5,666 nucleotides of DNA, taken from NCBI GenBank assembly GCA_937897665.1, contig CALCPB010000329.1, positions 1 to 5,666 on the forward strand. The letters run 5' to 3'. The stretch is from an uncultured Halomicronema sp. (GTDB lineage Bacteria; Cyanobacteriota; Cyanobacteriia; Phormidesmidales; Phormidesmidaceae). Position 1 is the stretch's first letter. Every line of letters starts with the position of its first letter. Positions 1 to 5,518 of the stretch are shown one piece after another. The translations under genes and the position numbers were made by a program. The notes under the pieces were generated by a model, which was given only the letters and a program-made list of their open reading frames with translations, had not been told where the DNA came from and made no database searches.

Positions 1-1
1 T

Positions 2-412
2 ATCGAATTTGCTAGTAAGATTGCGACCGTCGTGCATCTGTTCAAATCAGAGTTGCCTGATTTACGGGTTGACCTAAAACCGTGGACGAACGACAGCGAT
101 ACGCGATCGCTGGTTGATCCTGACTCGGTGGATATTGGCCTGCATTTTCCAGGACTTAGCCGTCTGTTTCATTGCCGCAGCTTTTTAGTTCAGATCCGTT
201 TTTACGACGATGCGGATAGCTGCACCAAGCGTGTCATCGGCATTGAAGTCGGAGGCTACGACCATCGCGGCAAGCAGTGGACGTTGTCAACGATCGAGCA
301 ATGGTCATTTGCCGGAACGGTTGTGCCGGAGGGGGCTGCCGGCGATCGCCTCAAGCACTGCTGTCGTCAGGTCTTCGACGTGTTCAGCCACTCGTTCGAA
401 GAATCTGCCTAA
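2..412 (+). CDS. Conserved cyanobacterial hypothetical protein, 3' part only (5' end outside window)
   Basis: The reading frame is open from the left edge to a TAA at 410-412, giving 136 visible residues. A GTG at position 32 could serve as a start, but the in-frame codons before it (reading IEFASKIATV) look like natural protein, so I treat the gene as truncated by the window edge. The product is soluble, with no signal peptide or membrane segment. It has an acidic, conserved-looking core (PWTNDSDTR, then DPDSVDIGLHFPG), a stretch of alternating hydrophobic residues (SFLVQIRFYDD, then RVIGIEVGGYDHRGKQW) suggesting beta strands, and a C-terminal helix with two adjacent cysteines. It resembles from memory a small conserved protein of unknown function common in cyanobacteria; I cannot name a domain. 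The next gene lies 109 bases downstream on the same strand, so co-transcription is possible but not shown. I am confident that it is coding and have no view on function. Confidence 0.75.
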   Translation: MEFASKIATVVHLFKSELPDLRVDLKPWTNDSDTRSLVDPDSVDIGLHFPGLSRLFHCRSFLVQIRFYDDADSCTKRVIGIEVGGYDHRGKQWTLSTIEQWSFAGTVVPEGAAGDRLKHCCRQVFDVFSHSFEESA

Positions 413-454
413 TTTTCTGCCTCAATCAGGCTATCGCTGGGTGCTGTAGCCAAC

Positions 455-479
455 GGTAACGGCTTAATCTGGTAACGGC
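455..479. repeat. Short direct repeat GGTAACGGC, two copies
   Basis: The nine-base word GGTAACGGC occurs at 455-463 and again at 471-479, a spacing of 16 bases, between the first two plus-strand genes and about 40 bases before the preferred start at 522. The spacing would put the copies on roughly the same helical side only approximately. It could be a regulatory half-site pair or chance. Confidence 0.3.
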
Positions 480-521
480 GCTGTGGATAGACAGCGTCAG
501 TTTTACCGTAGGGATCTGTTC

Positions 522-1757
522 ATGGCCGCTCATCTCGCCCACTATGACTTGGTTGTGTTTGGGGCTACCGGCTTTGTCGGCCAAATTCTCTGTCGCTATT
601 TATTAACCCAAACGACCTCCTCAACGCCTTTTCGTTGGGCGATCGCGGGGCGATCGGCAACCAAGCTCAAGGCGCTGGTCACCACCCTCGGCTCTGACGC
701 CGCCCAACTCCCGCAGCTAATTGCCGATGCGACGGACGCCGACGCCCTAACCCACCTTTGCGCCCAGACCCGCGTGGTCGTCTCAACCGTGGGCCCCTAT
801 GCCCTCTATGGTGAACCGCTGGTTCAAGCCTGTGCGGCAACCGGCACCGATTACTGTGACCTCACCGGCGAGTCGCAGTGGATTCGGCGTATGATTCAGC
901 GCTACGCAGCTCAGGCTCAGATTTCCGGGGCGCGCATTGTCCATTGCTGCGGCTTCGACTCCATCCCCTCTGACCTGGGCGTTTATTATCTGCAGCAGCA
1001 GTCCCAAACGCGATTTGGTGAGCCCTGCACACGGGTCAAAATGCGCGTCGTCGCGGCGCAAGGGGGCGTTTCCGGCGGCACTGCCGCCAGCGGCCTGAAT
1101 TTAGTCAAAGAGGCGACAACTGATGCCAGTCTTCGCGAGTCCATTCGTGATCCTTATTCGCTCTGCCCAGATAGTGACAAAGTCACCGATCAGCTGCCGC
1201 CGCTGATACCGGTGCAATACGATCCTGATTTTCAGGCTTGGGTGACCCCGTTTGTCATGGCGGATGTCAATACCCGTGTGGTGTTGCGATCTAATTTTTT
1301 GCTGCAGTCAGCCTATGGTTCGACTTTTCAATACGATGAGGGCATTGTCACCAGTGATGGCCCTCAGGGCTGGCTGCTGGCCCAAGCGTTGAAGCTAGGG
1401 TTAGATAGTTTGGTAATCGCAGCGGCGTTGCCGCCGACCCGCTGGTTGCTAGAAACCTTGTTTTTACCGGCCTCCGGCACCGGCCCCACAGCCGAGGAGC
1501 AGGCCCAAGGCTTTTATCAGCTGCAGTTTGTCGGCAACACTGCCAAGGGTGAAAAGATGCGAGTGCAGGTGACGGGCGATCGCGATCCGGGCTATGGGTC
1601 GACGGCCAAAATTTTGGGGCAGGCGGCACTGTGCCTGGCGCAGGATATCCCATCATCAGAGCGCGGCGGCTTTTGGACACCCGCTGCCCTGCTGAGCGAA
1701 GCGCTAATCAAACGACTGGAGAACTCGGCTGGGCTGGCGTTTACAGTATTGGCGTGA
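522..1757 (+). CDS. Saccharopine dehydrogenase-like / trans-acting enoyl reductase family oxidoreductase
   Basis: This 411-residue protein is a predicted NAD(P)-dependent oxidoreductase of the family that includes human SCCPDH and the mycobacterial trans-acting enoyl reductase Rv2953. The N-terminal Rossmann fold is clear: G14-A-T-G17-F-V-G20 after a hydrophobic strand, then AGRS at about 42-45 as the second strand end. Family motifs follow: VSTVGPY near 87-93, YCDLTGE at 111-117, and GFDSIPSDLG at 144-153. Further on are GGVSGGT and a C-terminal GGFWTPAALL segment, both typical of this family. Length matches family members of about 400-420 residues. I chose ATG 522 over the in-frame GTG 483 because the fold begins directly after it and TAGGG lies 10-14 bases upstream. 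True saccharopine dehydrogenase activity is unlikely. In mycobacteria the relative reduces a polyketide intermediate, but no polyketide synthase is visible here, so the substrate is unknown. The gene converges with the hydroxylase gene to its right. Confidence 0.88.
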   Translation: MAAHLAHYDLVVFGATGFVGQILCRYLLTQTTSSTPFRWAIAGRSATKLKALVTTLGSDAAQLPQLIADATDADALTHLCAQTRVVVSTVGPYALYGEPLVQACAATGTDYCDLTGESQWIRRMIQRYAAQAQISGARIVHCCGFDSIPSDLGVYYLQQQSQTRFGEPCTRVKMRVVAAQGGVSGGTAASGLNLVKEATTDASLRESIRDPYSLCPDSDKVTDQLPPLIPVQYDPDFQAWVTPFVMADVNTRVVLRSNFLLQSAYGSTFQYDEGIVTSDGPQGWLLAQALKLGLDSLVIAAALPPTRWLLETLFLPASGTGPTAEEQAQGFYQLQFVGNTAKGEKMRVQVTGDRDPGYGSTAKILGQAALCLAQDIPSSERGGFWTPAALLSEALIKRLENSAGLAFTVLA

Positions 1758-1940
1758 GGGCTATAAGCCGTCTCTCAATTTTGGAACTCCCGATACAAGG
1801 TGAAAAGGCTGAGGGGCAAAGGCAACGAGGGCAAAGCTTGTTAGTGAACCCTTGGCAAGCCGGATTAATGCTGCAGTTTCTCGATGCGGCGATCGCAAAC
1901 GGTTCAGAGACTAGCAGATCCCACAGTCTCGTCATCCGGC
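1758..1940. other. Convergent intergenic region with weak hairpins
   Basis: This 183-base gap separates two genes that point at each other. I see no convincing gene: the reading frames crossing it lack recognisable protein. It holds a HIP1 site at 1889-1896, two copies of GGGCAAAG near 1815-1836, a small hairpin GGCT/AGCC at 1759-1769 directly after the upstream stop, and a perfect six-base inverted repeat GAGACT (1907-1912) with AGTCTC (1925-1930) just beyond the minus-strand stop. Neither hairpin has a strong T tract, so I do not call an intrinsic terminator. Confidence 0.4.
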
Positions 1941-3188
1941 TTACCCTTTGCCCAGGGCCGGGCGACGCCCCCAAAAACCCGTCATAAACTTAAGCGCCAG
2001 CACCTTTAACGGCGGCACAGTGCGCAGCAGCCACAGCCCCAAGCGCCGCAGTTTCACAACGGGCCACCAGTTGTTAGAAAACATCCGGTCCAGGAAATCG
2101 GTGAAGCCCAGAATCGCCAGGTTTTCTTTCTTGCGCCAGCGCTCATAGCGTTTGAGCACGCGCAAATCGCCGACATCTTCACCGCGCAGATAAGCCTCAG
2201 AGAGCACCTGTGCCAGCGCCGCCGCATCGCGAATGCCCAGATTCAGCCCCTGCCCCGCGACGGGATGACAGCGATGAGCCGCATCCCCCACCAGTGCCAG
2301 TCGCGGCTGTACGTAGTGATCGCTCTGAAAGAGCTGTACCGGAAAGACTGCGCGATCACTGCTCAGGCTAAGCTTGCCTAAAAATCCGCCCGTTTAGTAT
2401 TCCAGTTCTGCTAGGAATTCTGCTTCATCAAGGTTTTGTAGTGCCTTCGCCTCTGCGTGAGGAGCCGTCCAAACGATGTGATAGCGATTCTCCGTCAGCG
2501 GTAGCACCCCCATTGGGCCATCGGGCCAGAAGCGTTCAAAGGCGATGTCATTGCGCGGTGCTTCATGGGTGATCATAAATGTCAGGCACGACTGCCAATA
2601 CTTCCAGCCCCTAGTTTTGATGCCTGCGGACTGGCGAATTTGAGATCGCGGCCCATCGGCCCCTACCACCAACCGCGTGCGAATCTGTTGCGATTGACCC
2701 GCCATCTCTAACTCGATCACCGCCCCCGCTTCGTCATAGAGCACGCGAGTCGGGCGGGCGGGGCAAAGCCAATTAACATGCTCGCACTGCTCGTTAATAA
2801 ACGCTTGTAGCGCCCCCAACATCACCTTATGCTCGCCCACATAGCCTAAAAATTCGCGATTGAGGTCGCTGGGCTCAAATTTGACCATGCCCACGTTATC
2901 CGCGTCGGAGAGATAGATATGGCGGTATTTGCCAATGTGGGGAAAGATGTCTGGCCAAACGCCGATGCCTTCCAAAATTTGGCCTGACAGTGGCGACAGC
3001 GCGTAGCCTCGTTCGCGGGCGATCGCCTGCTCAAATGAATTCACTTCGATCAACAGAACTTTAAGGCCTGAATCTTTCAGGGCGGCGGCCAAAGTTGCTC
3101 CGACAACGCCGCCGCCAACAATGGCCACATCGCAGTCATACAGCGGCGCTTGGTCGGATGTTTGAGCGGCAGGCACAGCTTGCATCAT
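1941..3188 (-). pseudogene. UbiH/COQ6-type FAD-dependent hydroxylase interrupted by an in-frame TAA
   Basis: The frame encodes a flavoprotein monooxygenase of the UbiH/UbiF/VisC/COQ6 family, which hydroxylates the ring of prenylated quinone precursors using FAD, NAD(P)H and O2. The landmarks are present: the FAD Rossmann motif GGGVVG at codons 25-30, the DG motif GADGPRS from 176, and the GD motif GDAAHRCHPVAGQGLNLG from 301. Full length would be 415 codons, normal for the family. Codon 265 (2394-2396 on the plus strand) is TAA. The same frame then resumes at once with TGGFLGKLSLSSDRAVFP and continues to the natural TAA at 1941-1943, so there is no frameshift or deletion. Gene callers would report a 264-residue piece (2394-3188) and a 116-residue piece from a GTG at 2291. 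The first piece lacks the GD motif that contacts FAD, so it should be inactive. The start is one of two adjacent ATGs (3188 or 3185), with no clear ribosome binding site. One C-to-T change (CAA to TAA) would explain the stop. Sequencing error is a real alternative. Confidence 0.85.
2394..2396 (-). other. Premature ochre stop inside the hydroxylase frame
   Basis: On the minus strand the codons read GAA TAC TAA ACG GGC GGA, that is E-Y-stop-T-G-G. Counting in threes from the ATG at 3188 to the GTG at 2291 shows that both fragments share one frame. The residues on each side read as continuous family sequence with no gap. Glutamine is a plausible ancestral residue, since CAA is one transition away, but this is inferred. 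The following bases do not match the known CARYYA readthrough context. Confidence 0.85.
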
Positions 3189-3243
3189 GAACGAATATCA
3201 AAAAATCAAATCAACAGGTTTAAGTTGACTGTAGCGTTATTTT

Positions 3244-3258
3244 CTCAGCGATGCTGAG
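3244..3258. other. Small perfect hairpin in the hydroxylase leader
   Basis: CTCAGC (3244-3249) and GCTGAG (3253-3258) form a six-base perfect inverted repeat around the triloop GAT. It lies 56-70 bases upstream of the hydroxylase ATG and so may sit in its untranslated leader. It is not followed by a T tract on the minus strand, so it does not look like a terminator. Its outer bases CTGAGGC (3254-3260) are also complementary to GCCTCAG (3291-3297) inside the neighbouring larger hairpin. Confidence 0.35.
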
Positions 3259-3282
3259 GCTCAACAGGGCTTTAAAGGACTA

Positions 3283-3326
3283 AAAGCTCTGCCTCAGAAT
3301 TGATGATCAATTGGCGGCAGAGCTTT
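3283..3326 (-). terminator. Probable terminator of the methyltransferase gene (long composite hairpin)
   Basis: AAAGCTCTGCC at 3283-3293 and GGCAGAGCTTT at 3316-3326 are a perfect 11-base inverted repeat. Nested within is a second stem, AATTGA (3298-3303) with TCAATT (3307-3312), around a three-base loop, so the whole folds into one long stem with a small internal bulge. It begins 27 bases after the methyltransferase stop codon on the minus strand. The minus-strand transcript ends the stem in GCTTTT, a short U tract; the plus strand gives CTTTCAATTTT. This fits an intrinsic, perhaps bidirectional, terminator, although the U tract is weak. If it works, the hydroxylase downstream needs its own promoter within 3189-3282 or depends on readthrough. 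Confidence 0.6.
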
Positions 3327-3352
3327 CAATTTTAGGCCGATAAAATGTCAAC

Positions 3353-4339
3353 CTACGCGCGTAGCGCCTCATTTTGAGAGGCCTCACGGGACGGCGATAC
3401 ATTGACGGCCTTGCGGGCTTTAAACATGCCAAAACGACACAATCCAGCGCCAAAAGCGATGCGCATGAGCACTAAGGTAGGCACTTCCCGGAGTGACTTA
3501 AAGAATCCCGAGACGCCAAACATCAGTAAACCCTTGGGCCGCACCACGCCTTGCCAAATCGAAGCGAGCCAAGAGGGTAGGGTCTCCTGAGTCCAGTCCG
3601 CAGTGACCACTTCGCCCTCAACCAAACCGGTGGCCTCTAGCTGCTCCGAAAACCCTTCAATGCTAGAGAAAGAAGGATGCGACCACTGGTCTAATAGCTG
3701 GCGCATCACCGGCTTCTCCCACCAGTTCAGAGGCTTGCGGCGATCGTCACGCTGGTTCCAGTCTGCCACCACCAAAATGCCACCCGGCTTGAGTACACGC
3801 AGCATCTCCGCGCCGTACTGTGCCTTATCGGGCATGTGAGGCCCGGCCTCAATCGACCACACCACATCAAAGCTGTTGTCGGGAAATGACAGCGCCAAGG
3901 CATCGTCTACCTGAAATTTAGCCGTGAGTTCGGGGGGCGTCAGTTCCGTCGCGCGGCGCACCTGTCCAGGACTAATGGTGATGCCCGTGGTAGAAAACCC
4001 GTAGTCGCGGGCCAAAATTCGGCTGCTGCCACCAATCCCGCAGCCGACATCCAACACCGTGGTGCCGCGAGGTAGCGTATCGAGACCGCCCCATCGCACC
4101 ATCTCATGCACAAAATCTGATTTAGCCTTCAAGAAGTCTCTTGAGCGAGGCGGCGACCCATAGTGCCCCAAGTGAATATGCTCGCCCCAATAGAACTCCA
4201 AAATTCCATCTTGGGTCCATTGGTCGTAAGAGTTAGCTACGGTTTTGGAAGATTTGTAGCTGCGGGCGGTAGTCAAGTAAAGGACAAGCCCCACCACTAA
4301 CAACAAAACAACCAACCCGAGGGCGTAAGACACAAACAT
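3353..4339 (-). CDS. 2-methyl-6-phytyl/solanyl-1,4-benzoquinol methyltransferase (MPBQ/MSBQ methyltransferase, Sll0418-like)
   Basis: This 328-residue SAM-dependent methyltransferase closely resembles Synechocystis Sll0418 along its whole length, as far as I recall that sequence. It methylates the ring of 2-methyl-6-phytylbenzoquinol (tocopherol route) and of the solanesyl analogue (plastoquinone route). Residues 3-23 form an N-terminal membrane anchor, so it should act at the thylakoid or plasma membrane where the lipid substrates lie. SAM motif I is VLDVGCGIGGSS at 95-106. Other conserved blocks are YDQWTQDGILEFYWGEHIHL (38-57), GITISPGQV (119-127), SIEAGPHMPDK (162-172) and LKPGGILVVADWNQRDDR (183-200). 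The C-terminal block REVPTLVLMRIAFGAGLCRF fits the family. ATG 4339 gives the expected anchor; AAGG lies about 12 bases upstream. The stop is TAG. All visible catalytic-domain motifs are intact, in contrast with the broken neighbour. The hydroxylase gene lies 164 bases downstream on the same strand. Confidence 0.93.
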   Translation of the reverse strand: MFVSYALGLVVLLLVVGLVLYLTTARSYKSSKTVANSYDQWTQDGILEFYWGEHIHLGHYGSPPRSRDFLKAKSDFVHEMVRWGGLDTLPRGTTVLDVGCGIGGSSRILARDYGFSTTGITISPGQVRRATELTPPELTAKFQVDDALALSFPDNSFDVVWSIEAGPHMPDKAQYGAEMLRVLKPGGILVVADWNQRDDRRKPLNWWEKPVMRQLLDQWSHPSFSSIEGFSEQLEATGLVEGEVVTADWTQETLPSWLASIWQGVVRPKGLLMFGVSGFFKSLREVPTLVLMRIAFGAGLCRFGMFKARKAVNVSPSREASQNEALRA

Positions 4340-4359
4340 TGAGAGAAACCCTTAACATT

Positions 4360-4376
4360 AATTAATCAAGTCTTTA
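4360..4376. promoter_or_regulatory. 17-base box, copy 1, upstream of the methyltransferase
   Basis: AATTAATCAAGTCTTTA at 4360-4376 recurs at 4649-4665 with a single mismatch (G to C at base 11). This copy ends 21 bases upstream of the methyltransferase ATG on the minus strand. It is AT-rich, so partial chance similarity is possible, but 16 of 17 matches within 300 bases is notable. It may be a shared operator or promoter element, or a remnant of a duplication. Confidence 0.35.
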
Positions 4377-4399
4377 ATGATTGTAGATCGAGTTCGCAT

Positions 4400-4642
4400 T
4401 CACTGGAAGCATTCGTGCAAGAGACCTGACGGATCAAAAGCCTCCACTGGGCTCTGCACGTAAATAATTGCTTCAAGCCACCCTTCAAGACAGCCAAGGA
4501 TAGCCAAGTGTTGAGGGGGAGTTTTGGCCATGTCAAAACCCAGCGATCGCACCCTATCTTTTATGTCAACGCTAGGAAGCAACTTGATGACAACAACCAG
4601 CGATCGCTCAACAGAATTTTGAACTAGTCTTCCAAGTAGCAA
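4400..4642 (-). CDS. Doubtful small hypothetical protein (80 residues, TTG start)
   Basis: An uninterrupted minus-strand frame gives 80 residues from a TTG at 4642 to a stop at 4400. The in-frame stop four codons upstream leaves no ATG option except Met38 (DMAKTPPQHLAIL), which would yield only 43 residues. The composition is protein-like, with a hydrophobic heptad-like start (LLGRLVQ, LVVVIKLLP) and a C-terminal part with CLEGWLEAIIYVQSPVEAFD. I recognise no domain and see no membrane segment or catalytic motif. A TATAAG word at 4669-4674 on the minus strand, 27-32 bases upstream, could be a -10 box. The TTG start, the absence of a Shine-Dalgarno sequence and two HIP1 sites inside the frame leave open that this is a decayed gene or a chance frame. 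It is oriented like the methyltransferase, 60 bases upstream of it. Confidence 0.35.
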   Translation of the reverse strand: MLLGRLVQNSVERSLVVVIKLLPSVDIKDRVRSLGFDMAKTPPQHLAILGCLEGWLEAIIYVQSPVEAFDPSGLLHECFQ

Positions 4643-4648
4643 CTGAAC

Positions 4649-4665
4649 AATTAATCAACTCTTTA
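4649..4665. promoter_or_regulatory. 17-base box, copy 2, upstream of the small minus-strand frame
   Basis: AATTAATCAACTCTTTA at 4649-4665 is the second copy of the box at 4360-4376, differing at one base. Relative to the minus strand it ends six bases before the TTG of the small 80-residue frame. It also lies in the divergent region between that frame and the plus-strand secreted-protein gene. Function is unproven. Confidence 0.35.
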
Positions 4666-4831
4666 CTCTTATACCATTTGCCCTTTTAACACCGAACTAT
4701 TTCGCCTGACTGATAGTTGATGTCAGGGACTGGTTAAGTGTAGCCGAGTCGGCATTGAGTGAGTTCAGAGAATAGCCATCGAGTTAATTTATCTTGAGTT
4801 CATCCGTAATTTCCAGTCCCGGATGTGAAAA

Positions 4832-4865
4832 CCAAAACGAAGAGAATTCCAAAACAAAGAGAATT
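4832..4865. repeat. Tandem duplication of a 17-base unit
   Basis: CCAAAACGAAGAGAATT (4832-4848) is immediately followed by CCAAAACAAAGAGAATT (4849-4865), identical at 16 of 17 positions. The pair ends 15 bases before the preferred ATG at 4881, in the presumed untranslated leader. Each unit carries GAAGAGAA or AAAGAGAA, purine-rich stretches that might bind the ribosome or a regulator weakly. Replication slippage is the likely origin. Confidence 0.8.
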
Positions 4866-4880
4866 ATCGTAGGTTTTCCA

Positions 4881-5465
4881 ATGCGCCTCCATTTTTTACT
4901 GATATCTTTAGTTGTTCTGCTCCTACCACTGCCTGGTTTTGCCCAATCAGAGCGTCATCCCACAGAGGCTGAAATTGAGAAACTCCTGCACGAGATGCGG
5001 CAGGAAATCCCGACACTAATGGAAACGGGCATTTACAGCGATCGCCGTTCGCCTGAAGAGCGTCAGCAACGAGATACGTTTGCAGAAGCATGGTCTGAAG
5101 TTGATGAAACGATCGCCCCCTTTCTCGGCAATTGGACCGCAATTGAAGAAAGTGTGGCAATTTTTCCAACGTTGAATCCTGGTGAAATGTGCATTTTTAG
5201 TACCTATTTACACTCCGCAGAGTTTCATCTGGGCCGGGTGATTGATGGCAACCTATCTACCGATGGAAACATAACGTTTGTGTTAGACAGCGGCTTTTTG
5301 GTGAGTACGTTTGTCTACGAGAATCAGGCAAGGCATTATGAGTACGCCAACCCTTGGCCAGTGCAAGATCCGGCCACTTCTGACCATTACGCTGAATACT
5401 ATCCGGAGGTTGTTGAGCAGTTTCAACAGGCCGGATGCTTGGTTGAAATGCCGGAATCGCAATAA
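4881..5465 (+). CDS. Small secreted conserved hypothetical protein with signal peptide
   Basis: The preferred ATG at 4881 gives 194 residues beginning with a classic Sec signal peptide: Arg2, a hydrophobic core at 5-18, and a likely cleavage after GFA (residue 21). Translating from the earlier start at 4794 would bury this signal behind 29 residues, so I reject it; TAGG lies about 7-11 bases before 4881. The mature protein of about 173 residues should be periplasmic or lumenal. It begins with a charged helical region (25-70), then FLGNWTAIEESVAIFPT (81-97), strands around the cysteine at 104, GRVIDGNLSTDGNITFVLDS (118-137) and a tail with YEYANPWPVQDP (153-164). Two cysteines (104 and 186) could form a disulfide. 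There is no lipobox. From memory, similar FLGxWTAIEES proteins of unknown function occur in cyanobacteria; I assign no activity. It converges with the gene at the right edge, 30 bases away. Confidence 0.85.
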   Translation: MRLHFLLISLVVLLLPLPGFAQSERHPTEAEIEKLLHEMRQEIPTLMETGIYSDRRSPEERQQRDTFAEAWSEVDETIAPFLGNWTAIEESVAIFPTLNPGEMCIFSTYLHSAEFHLGRVIDGNLSTDGNITFVLDSGFLVSTFVYENQARHYEYANPWPVQDPATSDHYAEYYPEVVEQFQQAGCLVEMPESQ

Positions 5466-5493
5466 ATCCAATCCATCCATCGGCCTATCACAC

Positions 5494-5518
5494 CCTTACC
5501 AAAATTTAGTCGGTAAGG
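5494..5518. terminator. Possible hairpin between convergent genes
   Basis: CCTTACC (5494-5500) and GGTAAGG (5512-5518) form a perfect seven-base inverted repeat around an 11-base loop. It begins 29 bases after the stop of the plus-strand secreted-protein gene and overlaps the stop codon of the minus-strand gene. The position suits termination of the plus-strand gene, but there is no T tract on either strand, so the call is weak. Confidence 0.3.

Larger units (their letters stand above)
4643..4880. other. Upstream region of the secreted-protein gene
   Basis: This 238-base stretch is AT-richer than its surroundings and I see no convincing gene in it. An in-frame GTG-type or other alternative start at 4794 exists for the next gene, but the extension is composed largely of a 17-base tandem duplication, which is not a multiple of three, and does not look like protein. 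An inverted repeat CCTGAC (4705-4710) with GTCAGG (4722-4727) around an 11-base loop could be an operator or weak hairpin. No promoter with both good -35 and -10 boxes is evident. Confidence 0.4.

Noticed and set aside
783..1061. Minus-strand 92-residue reading frame
   Set aside because: It lies wholly inside the oxidoreductase gene on the opposite strand, where the plus-strand product has clear family motifs; the opposing frame is a shadow.
1741..1974. Minus-strand 77-residue reading frame
   Set aside because: It overlaps the ends of both convergent genes in a different frame and shows no recognisable motif or start signal.
1631..1987. Plus-strand 118-residue reading frame over the convergent gap
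   Set aside because: It overlaps the end of the oxidoreductase in another frame and runs into the hydroxylase gene on the opposite strand; the translation has no protein-like pattern.
1941..2291. Independent small gene starting at GTG 2291
   Set aside because: It begins in the middle of the flavoprotein GD motif and is in frame with the upstream fragment, so it is the C-terminal part of the interrupted hydroxylase, not a separate gene.
2394..3188. Frameshift as the cause of the hydroxylase split
   Set aside because: Codon positions on both sides of the stop agree (same frame) and no residues appear missing, so a nonsense change explains it without an insertion or deletion.
3402..3839. Plus-strand frames opposite the methyltransferase
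   Set aside because: They fall within the strongly recognised methyltransferase gene and have low-complexity, non-protein-like translations.
4794..4880. N-terminal extension of the secreted protein from the start at 4794
   Set aside because: The added 29 residues span a non-triplet tandem duplication and would place a typical signal peptide in the interior of the protein.
4864..5169. Minus-strand 101-residue reading frame
   Set aside because: It opposes the secreted-protein gene, which has a signal peptide and plausible start; the minus-strand translation looks like a shadow.
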